Source: an uncultured Eubacteriales bacterium (GTDB taxonomy: Bacteria > Bacillota > Clostridia > Saccharofermentanales > Saccharofermentanaceae). Taken from it: 37,721 nucleotides of DNA. Shown here in pieces: positions 1 through 8,546 of this stretch; the first letter of the stretch is position 1; each line of letters starts with the position of its first letter. The stretch covers positions 1-37,721 of the forward strand of contig ONFC01000003.1 in NCBI GenBank assembly GCA_900317035.1. Reading direction: 5' to 3'. The notes beneath the pieces were generated by a model. It had not been told where the DNA came from. It saw only the letters and a list, made by a program, of their open reading frames with translations, and made no database searches. Both the position numbers and the translations under genes were made by a program.

Positions 1-93
1 GCTGCTTTCCAGAAGCATATGGCCCGCTTCGATCTGGACTGGAATATCATCACCCAGGAGTATAAGCAGTACATCATCGACAGCAGCAAATGA
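1..93 (+). CDS. 3' end of an unidentified protein
   Basis: The first 93 bases are open in frame 1 and encode 30 C-terminal residues ending in a TGA. That stop overlaps the ATG of the next gene in an ATGA arrangement, so the two are probably translationally coupled and in one operon. The visible tail (ending IIDSSK) has no motif that I recognise. Because the next gene is an FkbM-type methyltransferase, a glycan-biosynthesis enzyme is possible, but nothing in these residues shows it. Confidence 0.6.
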   Translation, partial: AAFQKHMARFDLDWNIITQEYKQYIIDSSK

Positions 94-1163
94 ATCAGCC
101 AAAAGAAAGAAAAGAAGATCTTTGGGGGTATCTGGCATCCGCCGGAAGACCTGTCGTGTTATACGGCACGGGAAATGGAGCGGACAAGATCCTGGACCAG
201 CTGATCCTCCGTAACATTCCCGTCTCCGGTGTATTTGCCAGCAGCGGCTTTGTACGTGACCGCTCGTTTCGGGGCTTCCCTGTCGAGACCTATGACGCGC
301 TGAAAGAACGCTTCCCCGACATGATCGTCCTCATCTGCTTCGGCACTTCCCTCCCTGATGTCCTCGCAAATATCGACCGTATCGCGAAAGAATGCGAGAC
401 CTATGCCCCGGATGTACCTGTTTATGGAGATTCTCTCTTTGACAAAGCCTTCTACGAGGCGCATCAGGAAGAACTGTCCGCTGTCCGCGGCTTTCTTGAA
501 GACGATATTTCGAGAGATACTTTTGACCGCGTGATTTCCTATAAATTGACAGGCAACTATCTTTTATTACGCCCGTGCGAGAGGCCTTCCGAGGAAATAG
601 ATCTCGGTGCATATAACGGGGATACGGTCCTTTTTTATTCGGGAATCTTCCCGCAGATCCGGAGCATCCTCGCTGTCGAACCGGACAAAAGGAACTTCCG
701 TAAGCTCACCGAGACCGTCCGCTCGCATTTCCCGTCCGATGTTTCCGATCCTTCTCAAGGATCCTTCGGAAAAGCATCGGTTTCCTGCATCCGTGCGCTC
801 ATTTCCGACCGCGACGGGACCGCTTTTGTCCCTAGAAACAGAGGCCGCGGAGTACACGAGACCGATTCTTCCGAAAAGGGCGAGGAGCTTACTGCCGTCT
901 CGCTTGTAACGCTGTTACAGAACCAGAAAGCAGACCTGATCAAGATGGATGTGGAGGGTAACGAGCGAAAAGCACTCGAAGGCGGCCGGGAGGTCCTCCT
1001 CCGGGACAAAACAGATCTCATAGTATCCTGCTATCATAGAAGCGAAGACCTCTTTTCTCTTCCTCTATTTATTAAAGAGATCGTACCGGAATACAAAGTA
1101 TATATGCGCCATCATCCGCATCTTCTCTGCTGGGAAACGGAGTTTATCTTCACCTGCCGCTAA
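90..1163 (+). CDS. FkbM-family SAM-dependent methyltransferase
   Basis: A 357-residue protein. The C-terminal half is a class I SAM methyltransferase of the FkbM type: IDLGAYNGDT at 170-179 is the glycine-rich SAM loop, VEPD at 196-199 is the acidic ribose-binding motif, and KMDVEGNE at 285-292 is the FkbM hallmark. FkbM enzymes usually O-methylate sugars or polyketides. The first 110 residues form a separate alpha/beta segment starting VVLYGTGNGADKIL (22-35), which resembles the nucleotide-binding domain often placed in front of sugar-modifying enzymes. The start overlaps the stop of the preceding gene (ATGA). The substrate cannot be read from the sequence; a cell-surface glycan is an inference from family habits. 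No clear terminator follows. Confidence 0.85.
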   Translation: MNQPKERKEDLWGYLASAGRPVVLYGTGNGADKILDQLILRNIPVSGVFASSGFVRDRSFRGFPVETYDALKERFPDMIVLICFGTSLPDVLANIDRIAKECETYAPDVPVYGDSLFDKAFYEAHQEELSAVRGFLEDDISRDTFDRVISYKLTGNYLLLRPCERPSEEIDLGAYNGDTVLFYSGIFPQIRSILAVEPDKRNFRKLTETVRSHFPSDVSDPSQGSFGKASVSCIRALISDRDGTAFVPRNRGRGVHETDSSEKGEELTAVSLVTLLQNQKADLIKMDVEGNERKALEGGREVLLRDKTDLIVSCYHRSEDLFSLPLFIKEIVPEYKVYMRHHPHLLCWETEFIFTCR

Positions 1164-1221
1164 AATAATCTTGCTATTTTGCCATCTTTTATGTGTTTCG
1201 AAACCCTATTTCAATGTACAA

Positions 1222-1227
1222 TATAAT
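1222..1227 (+). promoter_or_regulatory. candidate -10 element before the first zinc-ribbon gene
   Basis: A perfect TATAAT lies 54 bases before the ATG at 1281, in the 117-base gap after the methyltransferase gene. No good -35 hexamer sits 16-18 bases upstream and there is no TGn extension. A 10-base palindrome GTTTCGAAAC at 1195-1204 lies just upstream and could be an operator or chance. Confidence 0.4.
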
Positions 1228-1280
1228 TAGATCGGGTCTGTCCATCTAGTCTGAATGACCCGGGGAATGGGAGAATTTAT

Positions 1281-2522
1281 ATGGCTAAGAACTGTCCGGG
1301 GTGTGGTGCCCCGTTAGAGTATGATCCGGGATTTGATGCCCTGGTCTGCGGATCCTGCGGTAATATTGTCGATCCACAGTCCCTTCCGGATGCAAAGGAC
1401 TTCTACCTCAACTATGATTCCGATGAACCTGTCGATCTTGAGGATACTCTCGAAGAAGAAGAATTAAGCGGCGAGACGTATGACTGCCACATCTACACCT
1501 GCAGCCAGTGCGGTGGTGAAGTTATCGTATCCGGAACCGAAGCCTCCACGAAATGTATCTACTGCGGTTCCACGGCAGTAGTGTTCAGCCGTATTGCCAA
1601 GGAGCAGCGTCCGGATTATATCGTTCCTTTTAAGATCACGAAGGAACAGGCAATGACAAACGTCAAGAAGAAGCTGATCGCCGGACTCTTCGTCCCGAAA
1701 TATTTTAAGAAGGCCGAGCCCACTGTCATACGAGGCATCTATGTACCATATTTCCTTTACGAGGGCTGGTATAAAGATACTCAGCGCTTCCAGGTCGGTG
1801 ATACGGCAAAGATTTATGATGGTGAATGTGAATTTGTCGATCTTCCGGTCGAAGCCTGCCGGGCACTCGCCGATCAGACTTCCTCCCAGCTGGATCCTTT
1901 CCACCTGAATGAGAAGGTCCCGTTCGAGTCTTCGTACCTCATGGGTTTTTACTCGAATATCCAGGATCTTGACCTGAAGCATGCCAAAGGACAGGCGCAG
2001 ATGCGGGCCCGTGCGATCTTTGACAAAGCGATGCTGGACCAGATCCGGAATATGAAGAGTTCAAACCGGGTAACATCCGTCCCGACTTCCGAATTATCAT
2101 TTTCATCTTATGCACTGCTTCCGGTCTGGTTTATCTCGTTTGAAAAGAACGGTACTCCATATACATTCCTCGTAAACGGACAGACAGGAAAAGTCGTCGG
2201 TACGGTTCCTTGGAACCGGGCGCTGGCCGTAATTATGGTCGGCGGTTTTTTCCTGGCGATGGCCGCTCTTTCGACCTGGTTCTTTATCCAGTCCGGTCTC
2301 CTTCCGTCTGTGAACGAATTCTTCAATGGACGTTCCACACGGGTAATGAACAGATACGGAGACAATGGTGATGCTATGGCCAGTATCGGAATATTATCTG
2401 CTGCTGCCGGACTTTTCGGTTACGGTGTCGCCAAATTCAAGAAAGTCGTAAGAAACCTCAATCTGTCCAGATCTGTCGTTACATTTATTTTCTCGAAAAA
2501 GAGACAGGGGGATGTCAAATGA
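1281..2522 (+). CDS. membrane-anchored double zinc-ribbon protein, copy 1
   Basis: A 413-residue protein. It begins with a TFIIB/rubredoxin-like zinc ribbon (Cys 5, 8, 23, 26; NCPGCGA ... LVCGSCGN) and has a second four-cysteine ribbon at Cys 74, 77, 92, 95. A soluble region of about 200 residues follows (PFKITKEQA near 116-124, RGIYVPYF at 151-158). Two hydrophobic segments lie near 314-338 and 365-386, before a short basic tail ending SKKRQGDVK. The topology suggests a cytoplasmic zinc-binding region tethered to the membrane. The start has a GGAG site at spacing 7. It overlaps the next small gene by ATGA, and a paralogous pair follows at 2765-4341. Proteins of this kind are annotated only as zinc-ribbon proteins and I know of no established function. 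Confidence 0.8.
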   Translation: MAKNCPGCGAPLEYDPGFDALVCGSCGNIVDPQSLPDAKDFYLNYDSDEPVDLEDTLEEEELSGETYDCHIYTCSQCGGEVIVSGTEASTKCIYCGSTAVVFSRIAKEQRPDYIVPFKITKEQAMTNVKKKLIAGLFVPKYFKKAEPTVIRGIYVPYFLYEGWYKDTQRFQVGDTAKIYDGECEFVDLPVEACRALADQTSSQLDPFHLNEKVPFESSYLMGFYSNIQDLDLKHAKGQAQMRARAIFDKAMLDQIRNMKSSNRVTSVPTSELSFSSYALLPVWFISFEKNGTPYTFLVNGQTGKVVGTVPWNRALAVIMVGGFFLAMAALSTWFFIQSGLLPSVNEFFNGRSTRVMNRYGDNGDAMASIGILSAAAGLFGYGVAKFKKVVRNLNLSRSVVTFIFSKKRQGDVK

Positions 2523-2692
2523 TACTCATTGTTGTTGGTTATGTTGCTTCTATTATCGCATGTGCCGGTCTGGCATTACTTTTCGTTGCTAACATCCTCC
2601 GGATGTCCAACAGCTACGGCTCCGAGAGTGAGGACCATTCATGCATGAAAAGATTCAAGTGCATGGATGTCGATCAGCGGCCGCGTCTGTAA
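2519..2692 (+). CDS. small single-pass membrane protein, copy 1
   Basis: A 57-residue open frame whose ATG overlaps the TGA of the zinc-ribbon gene (ATGA), so translational coupling is likely. Residues 2-25 are a continuous hydrophobic segment, followed by a polar tail. The same arrangement recurs in copy 2 (4006-4341). The two tails share a pattern: an NxYG plus acidic stretch straight after the membrane segment, and a C-terminal CMKxFxxxDV. This recurrence, more than its length, supports it as a real gene. Function unknown; probably a partner of the zinc-ribbon protein. Confidence 0.65.
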   Translation: MILIVVGYVASIIACAGLALLFVANILRMSNSYGSESEDHSCMKRFKCMDVDQRPRL

Positions 2693-2719
2693 GTGCTTTT
2701 CCGGAAGATTCTGTAAAAG

Positions 2720-2728
2720 TGATATAGT
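2720..2728 (+). promoter_or_regulatory. extended -10 promoter before zinc-ribbon copy 2
   Basis: TGaTATAGT forms an extended -10 element in the 72-base gap between the two gene pairs, 36 bases before the ATG at 2765. There is no convincing -35, as is normal for extended -10 promoters. It suggests that copy 2 can be transcribed independently. Confidence 0.45.
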
Positions 2729-2764
2729 GTTGTTATAAGAAAGCTTTTTTGGGGGGAAAGAAGA

Positions 2765-4009
2765 ATGGCTAAGAGTTGTCCGGGCTGCGGAGCACCGATG
2801 GAATATGATCCGGGATTTGATGCTCTGGTCTGTACGTCGTGCGGCAACATTATCGACCCGAAGACACTTCCGGATGCCGACAGTTTCTACTACGAAAATC
2901 CGGATGCCGATAATGGACCGAAAGATATCAAGGACACACTCTCCGAGTTCGAAGAGCTCACCGGTGAGATGTATGACCGTCACGTCTATAAATGCAGCCA
3001 GTGTGGCGGTGAGGTCCTTGTGTCCGGTACCGAAATATCCACAAGATGCATTTACTGCGGATCGACTTCCGTCGTATTCTCCAGGATCTCGAAGGAGAAC
3101 CGGCCGGATAAGATCGTGCCTTTCTCCATCACGAAAGAAGAAGCCATCGAGACTGTAAAGAAAAACATCCTTTCCGGTGCTTTTATGCCGAAAGGATTTA
3201 AGAAGATCGATCCGGAGCTTGTACGCGGCATCTATATCCCGTACTTTACCTACGACGGAGTGATCTCTGACACGCAGCAGCACGTCATCGGAATCACGGA
3301 GAAGTCGTATGTATTCGACGGAAGTGCCGAGTTCGAGAATCTCCTGGTCGAGTGCTGTACTGCCCTAGATGACCGCTCCACGGCGCTGCTCGAACCATAT
3401 AATGTAAAAGCTGCCGTTGACTTTGACACATCGTATCTCATGGGTTTTTACTCGAATATTCAGGATGTTACTCCGAAAAAAGCAAAGGGAACCGCCGAAC
3501 TGAAAGCGAAGACGATCTTCAATGCCCAGATGCGTAAGATCACGAAAAACAGCACAGTAAAGAATGTATCTTCGCTTCCGAAGCTGGAACTGGAGCGCAC
3601 GGGATATATTCTCCTTCCCGCCTGGTTCATCACGATCACTTCAAATAACACGCCCTATACTTTCCTCGTAAATGGCCAGTCCGGCCGCTGCACCGGTACC
3701 GCTCCCTGGAGCAAGGTAAAGGTCTTTGGAACGATCGCGGCAGCGACAGCCGCACTATGGGCGCTGCTCTTTACATTGCTTACGAAGGTCGAAGTGCCTC
3801 ATATCAATAAAATCACGGATATAGAGAAAGCGGATTATATCATTATAAGAGGCGGACCTCAGATCGCTGCGGGACTTATCGCTCTTGCGGCCGGCATCAC
3901 TCTGCCTATCGCGATCAAAAAATTCCTGCGGCTGTACCGGAAGCTGAAGCGCACTGGTTCCGTAACGACGCTTATCTTCGCAAAGAAAAGACAGGGAGGT
4001 GTCAAATGA
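2765..4009 (+). CDS. membrane-anchored double zinc-ribbon protein, copy 2
   Basis: A 414-residue paralog of the protein at 1281-2522, colinear along its whole length. Ribbon 1 uses Cys 5, 8, 23, 26 (SCPGCGA, LVCTSCGN). Ribbon 2 uses Cys 77, 80, 95, 98 (KCSQCGGE, RCIYCGS). The central blocks SSYLMGFYSNIQD and TPYTFLVNGQ(T/S)G are nearly identical between the copies, as is the basic tail KKRQGGVK. The transmembrane segments differ most. A strong GGGGGGAAAG site precedes the ATG. It overlaps the next small gene by ATGA, like copy 1. The conserved soluble core with diverged membrane segments suggests an old duplication kept by selection. Function unknown. Confidence 0.8.
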   Translation: MAKSCPGCGAPMEYDPGFDALVCTSCGNIIDPKTLPDADSFYYENPDADNGPKDIKDTLSEFEELTGEMYDRHVYKCSQCGGEVLVSGTEISTRCIYCGSTSVVFSRISKENRPDKIVPFSITKEEAIETVKKNILSGAFMPKGFKKIDPELVRGIYIPYFTYDGVISDTQQHVIGITEKSYVFDGSAEFENLLVECCTALDDRSTALLEPYNVKAAVDFDTSYLMGFYSNIQDVTPKKAKGTAELKAKTIFNAQMRKITKNSTVKNVSSLPKLELERTGYILLPAWFITITSNNTPYTFLVNGQSGRCTGTAPWSKVKVFGTIAAATAALWALLFTLLTKVEVPHINKITDIEKADYIIIRGGPQIAAGLIALAAGITLPIAIKKFLRLYRKLKRTGSVTTLIFAKKRQGGVK

Positions 4010-4341
4010 TTCAGTTCCTGTTCACTATATTGTACTCGGACGTGGGTGACGATATAAGAGAAAAATGGCATAAGAATCTGCTCGAGGATTCTCTGCAGGA
4101 CCTTCGGGTTTTTGCCGTCATCATCACGCTGACCCTCTGCATTCTTGCCCTAGCTGTCGTCATGCTTGTCGTAGCAAAGATCCTCGAAAAGAAGAATGAT
4201 TACGGTGATGAGGATGAGATGCAGATGAGGAATGATAAGTCATCCTACAACTCCATCAATGCCAAAGTGTACTCGGAACTTGCCTCCGGCTCCATCAACT
4301 GTATGAAAAACTTCCGGTATGAGGATGTCTCCAGGCGGTAA
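4006..4341 (+). CDS. small single-pass membrane protein, copy 2
   Basis: A 111-residue protein overlapping the preceding zinc-ribbon gene by ATGA. One hydrophobic segment lies at about 36-60, preceded by an amphipathic stretch, which is longer at the N-terminus than in copy 1. The tail after the membrane segment (NDYGDEDEM, later CMKNFRYEDV) matches the pattern of the copy 1 tail, so the two are probably homologous. The gene converges on galactokinase with a 12-base gap and no obvious terminator. Function unknown. Confidence 0.7.
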   Translation: MIQFLFTILYSDVGDDIREKWHKNLLEDSLQDLRVFAVIITLTLCILALAVVMLVVAKILEKKNDYGDEDEMQMRNDKSSYNSINAKVYSELASGSINCMKNFRYEDVSRR

Positions 4342-4353
4342 AACGGTGTAGGA

Positions 4354-5649
4354 TCAGATGATCTGTACCGCACCCTTTGGCCGGATCCTTAAGATATGAC
4401 ATGCTCCGGTGCCAAAAAGGCCCTCCAGCGAAGTGGTGTATTCTATCACTTTTTCCTTCGGAACGAATGCCTGTATCGTCCCGGCAAATCCGCCGCCATG
4501 GACCCGGCATGCGCCTTTATTTCCGAGGATCCTTCTGCTCATCATAAGCGCCAGAGGGATCGCCTGCGATTGCGGAGTATTATTGCAATACAGGTTCTGA
4601 AGGAAACCGGCAGATGACTCTCCGGATTCATTGACCAGTGCAAGGAAAGCCGGCACATCTCCGGCGTCCAGCGCCTGTGCTTCCTTTCTCACGCGGGCAT
4701 TGTCCGAGAAGAAATGCGCGCTTCGAAGGATCGCACGTTCACAGATCTCCGGATCCTTCCGGAGCTTGCTGATCCTGGCGTAAAACTCCTTCTCATCCAC
4801 CTCGGAAAGGCGGTCTTTTCCAAAGAAACGCGCGACACTCTTCATCTCTTTCGGAATAGCAGAATATTCGTCCGAAAGATCCGCATGGCTTCCGCCGGTA
4901 TCTGTAATGATCAGTGCATATCCGGCCTTATCAAAATCAAATTGATGAGCATCTATCTTTGGATTCTTCGAATACCCGAAATCGATCTCTACCAGACCAC
5001 CCACAGAAGATGCCGTCTGATCCATTAGGCCGCAGGCCTTTCCGAAATACCAGTTTTCGGCAAATCGTCCGATCTTTGCAATCTCGATAGCCCCCGTCTC
5101 TCCTTCATTATCACGGGTGTCGATGATTTTTCCAAGAAGGACTTCAAATGCAGCAGAGGAAGACAATCCGCTTCCGGACAAAACATTCGATGTAATATAA
5201 GCGTCAAAACCGCTCACCTTCACTCCATGAGCGCCAAACTGTGCCACCACACCGCGGACCAGTGCTGCTGTCGTATTTTTCTCCTCCTCACGAGGCAGAA
5301 GATCATCTGTATCGATGGTAACCATCGGATACCCTTCTGACTGTATACGGATCAGATGCTTCTCTCCGGAAGATACGACCGCGACCGTATCCAGATCGAC
5401 CGATGCCGCCAGTACGCAGCCTTTCTGATGATCCGTGTGATTTCCGCAGATCTCTGTTCTTCCGGGCGCCGAAAAAATGGAAATATCACGGTCCGGGTCT
5501 TCCGGGAACGTGGAAGAAAACATCTCCAGTGCATGGATGTAGCGCTCTTTCTGTTTCTTTAGGATGTCCGTGTCTTCTCCATAAAGTTCGGAAAAGGTAT
5601 CATCCAGTGCGCATTCATTTATCTTCGTCAATATATCGCTGATCTTCAT
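4354..5649 (-). CDS. galK: galactokinase (GHMP kinase family)
   Basis: A 431-residue GHMP kinase that phosphorylates galactose at C1 in the Leloir pathway. The galactokinase signature is at 63-77 (GRTEICGNHTDHQKG), the GHMP ATP loop at 155-168 (SNVLSGSGLSSSAA), the catalytic-base motif CGLMDQ with Asp 210, and the C-terminal HGGGFAG at 384-390. In the signature the usual Glu/Asp after Gly is Asn (GNHTDH), a variant I associate with clostridial family members; it leaves some doubt about the sugar. A GGAGG site precedes the ATG. The gene lies 15 bases after the metallophosphoesterase stop, so they form an operon. The alpha-galactosidase fragment at the right edge could supply galactose, but it is about 32 kb away. 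Confidence 0.85.
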   Translation of the reverse strand: MKISDILTKINECALDDTFSELYGEDTDILKKQKERYIHALEMFSSTFPEDPDRDISIFSAPGRTEICGNHTDHQKGCVLAASVDLDTVAVVSSGEKHLIRIQSEGYPMVTIDTDDLLPREEEKNTTAALVRGVVAQFGAHGVKVSGFDAYITSNVLSGSGLSSSAAFEVLLGKIIDTRDNEGETGAIEIAKIGRFAENWYFGKACGLMDQTASSVGGLVEIDFGYSKNPKIDAHQFDFDKAGYALIITDTGGSHADLSDEYSAIPKEMKSVARFFGKDRLSEVDEKEFYARISKLRKDPEICERAILRSAHFFSDNARVRKEAQALDAGDVPAFLALVNESGESSAGFLQNLYCNNTPQSQAIPLALMMSRRILGNKGACRVHGGGFAGTIQAFVPKEKVIEYTTSLEGLFGTGACHILRIRPKGAVQII

Positions 5650-5664
5650 GGAGAAACCTCCTTT

Positions 5665-6402
5665 TTATCTCGAATATATGCCGGTCCTTATTTCTTTTGC
5701 ATATGCTTCCGCCAAGGGAAGTCCTTCTGCCGCAAGTGCGAGCTGCGCTTCTCTTTCATTATCGTACGGAACGGATAGGATTGTAAAGAAGATCGGTGAT
5801 TTTTCTTCGCTTCCCAGCTCGCCTTCCACCAGGAGCGCATGCGCACGCGGCACCCCGATACTGTTTCCCACGCTTCCGGTATTTACAGCATATCCGTCGT
5901 GAAGAGATCTCACATACGGACGATGGCTGTCCGCGCAGATGATACTGTCGAATTTCGTCTTTTTATCGGAAGAATAAAACCCTTCCTTCATCTTCTCATC
6001 CGGATCATAGCCCTGATAAAGCTGATCGACCGGACGGCCGTGAATAAGACGGATCCGAAGTCCGCTGATCAGGATCTCATCTTCGTAGGGCAGTGATCTC
6101 AGCCACATAAGCCGCTCCTCCCCCAGCTGCTCGTAATAGAAGCGGTTCTCGGTGGCATAGCGGCTGTGTTTATCCTCTCTTTTGAGATAACTCTCGATGA
6201 TCCACTCGTCCCAATTGCCCTTAAGAAAATGGTCGCAGTGTTCTTTTACCCAGTCACAGGTCTCGCGGTTGGAAGGTCCTTTTCCTACGGCATCTCCCAA
6301 AAACCAGACCTCGTCCGGCGCGATCTTTTCGATCGTCTTCGCCATCGCCTCGGTCGCGACAATATTCCCATGTAGATCTCCCAGAAAAACAATACGGCTC
6401 AT
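5665..6402 (-). CDS. calcineurin-like metallophosphoesterase (YfcE/MJ0936 type)
   Basis: A 245-residue cytoplasmic phosphoesterase. The di-metal motifs appear in order: GDLHGN (8-13), LGDAVGKGP (35-43), GNWDEW (62-67), a central ICADSHRP histidine motif, and NTGSVGNS near the C-terminus. This fits the compact Metallophos_2 family, which includes phosphodiesterases and symmetrical diadenosine tetraphosphatase-like enzymes. Substrate unknown. A GGGAGG site precedes the ATG, and galK follows closely. A role linked to galactose metabolism is suggested only by position. Confidence 0.8.
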   Translation of the reverse strand: MSRIVFLGDLHGNIVATEAMAKTIEKIAPDEVWFLGDAVGKGPSNRETCDWVKEHCDHFLKGNWDEWIIESYLKREDKHSRYATENRFYYEQLGEERLMWLRSLPYEDEILISGLRIRLIHGRPVDQLYQGYDPDEKMKEGFYSSDKKTKFDSIICADSHRPYVRSLHDGYAVNTGSVGNSIGVPRAHALLVEGELGSEEKSPIFFTILSVPYDNEREAQLALAAEGLPLAEAYAKEIRTGIYSR

Positions 6403-6430
6403 AATCGATCCTCCCTACTCATGATAATAC

Positions 6431-6460
6431 AAAAGACCCGCCCTTGCGAGCAGGTCTTTC
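6431..6460 (-). terminator. intrinsic terminator after the nucleotide-sugar dehydratase gene
   Basis: Read on the minus strand, AAAGACC pairs with GGTCTTT around a loop of about 14 bases, followed by TTTTGTATTAT. It lies about 40 bases past the stop of the gene at 6498-8396 and separates it from the phosphoesterase-galK operon. Confidence 0.75.
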
Positions 6461-6497
6461 ATGTTCTTTTAAGGGTTTTACGGGGTTTAGTAAGAAA

Positions 6498-8396
6498 TTA
6501 CATGGAGCCCGGCTTATATGTAGGAACGATCTCCTGGACGTATTTCTTGATGTTCTCGTCATCTTCCTGGCTATCCAGGTCGAGTTCCTCGATCTTCTTT
6601 CTGAGCCACTCGTCATCCATCTCGATCGGTTTTCCGATGAAGATGAGCTTATTATCTGTCGTCTGCATGCCTTCTTCGTCCATGAGTTTCTCTTCATAGA
6701 GCTTCTCACCCGGACGAAGACCGGTGTATACGATCTTAATATCGACATCCGGAGTCAGACCGGACAGCTTGATGAGGTTTCTGGCCATATCGTCGATCTT
6801 GACCGGATCACCCATATCAAGGACGAAGATCTCACCGCCCTTGGCATACTGGGATGCCTGAAGTACGAGCGATACCGCCTCCGGAATCGTCATGAAGTAA
6901 CGGATGATGTCCTTATGGGTAACCGTAACCGGGCCGCCCTCTTCGATCTGCTTTCTGAAAAGCGGGATAACGGAACCATTGGAACCGAGAACGTTACCGA
7001 AACGAACAGCAACAAAGTTCGTATCCGGTGTACGGCGGTTCATCATCTGGATGACCATCTCGCAGATACGCTTGGATGCACCCATCAGGTTGGTCGGGTT
7101 TACCGCCTTGTCGGTAGAGATCAGAACGAAGGTCTCAACTCCGGCATGTGCTGCAGCAACTGCTGTCTTATAAGTGCCCATAACATTATTCTTGATGGCT
7201 TCGTTCGGGCTGTCCTCCATCAGCGGGACGTGCTTATGTGCCGCCGCATGGAAAACGATATTCGGCTTATACTTCTGCATAACACTCTCGATACGGTGAG
7301 TATTACGTACCGAACCGATCAGTGTGACCAGATTCAGCTTGTTGTGATACTTACGGATCAGTTCCTGCTGGATGTCGTATGCGCCGTTCTCATAAATATC
7401 GAAGATGATCAGCTGCTTCGGCTGGTGTGCCGCGATCTGACGGCAGAGCTCGGAACCGATGGATCCGCCGCCGCCGGTAACCAGGATCGTCTTTCCCTTG
7501 AGCATCTGGAATACTTCGTCGTTGTTGATCTCGATCGGATCTCTGCCCAGAAGGTCCGTAAGTTCAACATCTTTCAGGCGGTTAACGCTGACATCACCAT
7601 TCGCCAGCTGATAAACACCCGGAAGAACACGAACCTTCGCGCCGGTCTCTTTGCAGATGGAAAGGATATCTTTTCTGTCTCTAGGCGATGCCGTCGGCAT
7701 AGCAAAGATGATCGATCCGATCTCATATTCTGCAGCCTTTTCGACGATAGCATTTCTTCCGCCGACGATCGGGATACCGTAGAGTTCTCTTCCGATCTTT
7801 GCCGGGTTATCGTCGATGATACATACCGGTCTCTGGTTCTGGTGCGTATCGCTCTTGAGTTCACGGATCAGGATGCTTCCTGCGGAACCGCCGCCGATGA
7901 TCATAACATTTTCCAGTTTTCCGGTCTTATACTCGAAACTCTTGCTGTACTGGTTGCGCAGATAACGGACCAGACGGTAGGAGAAACGGACGACCACGTG
8001 CAGTACGAAAGCGATGAAAACGCCGAAGAAATAGAAGGATCTCGGCTCATCGATCTTCAGGATATATTTCGTGGCAACATAGCAAAGCACGATCACGGCA
8101 TATGCTTTTACCATCGTGAAAGTTTCATCAATACTGACGTAGGTCCAGATACTGTGATACAGTTTAAATACTAAAAAGACCGCTATCGTGATGGCACACC
8201 AGATCGGAAGGATCCTCAGATAAGTCCTGAAATAGTCCTTCGGGATGCTCTGGAACCGCATATCGAAGCGAAGCCATAGTGCAGCAAAAAAGGAAAACAC
8301 TACTACCAGAATATCAGCAATGACAATCACAACAGAGTGGGTGACCCACTGCATGTCTATCTTTTTCTTTATTTTCTCAGGTTTATTCTTTTCCAT
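6498..8396 (-). CDS. membrane nucleotide-sugar 4,6-dehydratase/epimerase (CapD/PglF-like)
   Basis: A 632-residue polysaccharide biosynthesis protein. The N-terminus has about four membrane segments within 15-150. A first Rossmann domain follows (MIIGGGSAGSIL, 165-176), then the catalytic extended-SDR domain with TGGGGSIGSE (307-316) and STDKAVNPTNLMGASKR (427-443). The SDR tyrosine of YxxxK is replaced by Met 438, as in the long membrane-bound UDP-GlcNAc C6-dehydratases (WbpM, PglF), so this class is preferred over soluble epimerases. The product would be a UDP-4-keto-6-deoxy-HexNAc used for bacillosamine- or QuiNAc-type sugars; the exact product is not readable. A GAGGGA site precedes the ATG. 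A good promoter (8473-8501) and a terminator (6431-6460) indicate a single-gene transcript. Confidence 0.9.
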   Translation of the reverse strand: MEKNKPEKIKKKIDMQWVTHSVVIVIADILVVVFSFFAALWLRFDMRFQSIPKDYFRTYLRILPIWCAITIAVFLVFKLYHSIWTYVSIDETFTMVKAYAVIVLCYVATKYILKIDEPRSFYFFGVFIAFVLHVVVRFSYRLVRYLRNQYSKSFEYKTGKLENVMIIGGGSAGSILIRELKSDTHQNQRPVCIIDDNPAKIGRELYGIPIVGGRNAIVEKAAEYEIGSIIFAMPTASPRDRKDILSICKETGAKVRVLPGVYQLANGDVSVNRLKDVELTDLLGRDPIEINNDEVFQMLKGKTILVTGGGGSIGSELCRQIAAHQPKQLIIFDIYENGAYDIQQELIRKYHNKLNLVTLIGSVRNTHRIESVMQKYKPNIVFHAAAHKHVPLMEDSPNEAIKNNVMGTYKTAVAAAHAGVETFVLISTDKAVNPTNLMGASKRICEMVIQMMNRRTPDTNFVAVRFGNVLGSNGSVIPLFRKQIEEGGPVTVTHKDIIRYFMTIPEAVSLVLQASQYAKGGEIFVLDMGDPVKIDDMARNLIKLSGLTPDVDIKIVYTGLRPGEKLYEEKLMDEEGMQTTDNKLIFIGKPIEMDDEWLRKKIEELDLDSQEDDENIKKYVQEIVPTYKPGSM

Positions 8397-8472
8397 TTAT
8401 TCCCTCAACCACAGCAATAAATCTATAATACATATTAAACAGATAATATCATAAATCTAATATGCTTTCGAG

Positions 8473-8501
8473 ATATTAATATACAATCCGACATGTGTCA
8501 A
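8473..8501 (-). promoter_or_regulatory. sigma-A-type promoter for the dehydratase gene
   Basis: On the minus strand, TTGACA (8501-8496) is followed by a 17-base spacer and TAATAT (8478-8473). This is a near-consensus promoter, with transcription expected to start about 70 bases before the ATG at 8396. Confidence 0.7.
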
Positions 8502-8546
8502 CACATAAATGTCAATTATCAAATTTCCTCGCGAAATAGTGTTCGC

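Larger units (their letters stand above)
1281..4341 (+). repeat. diverged tandem duplication of a two-gene unit
   Basis: The unit [double zinc-ribbon membrane protein + overlapping small membrane protein] occurs twice in direct orientation (1281-2692 and 2765-4341). Gene order, ATGA overlaps, cysteine spacing and C-terminal motifs are conserved. The nucleotide sequences have diverged, so this is an old duplication rather than an assembly repeat. Confidence 0.7.

Noticed and set aside
4342-4370. Terminator between copy 2 of the small membrane protein and galK
   Set aside because: CAGATgATCTG is a short palindrome within the galK end without a T-run.
6444-8174. A 576-codon open frame on the plus strand opposite the dehydratase gene
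   Set aside because: It is a mirror of the well-supported gene on the minus strand; its translation has no family motif and no ribosome binding site of note.
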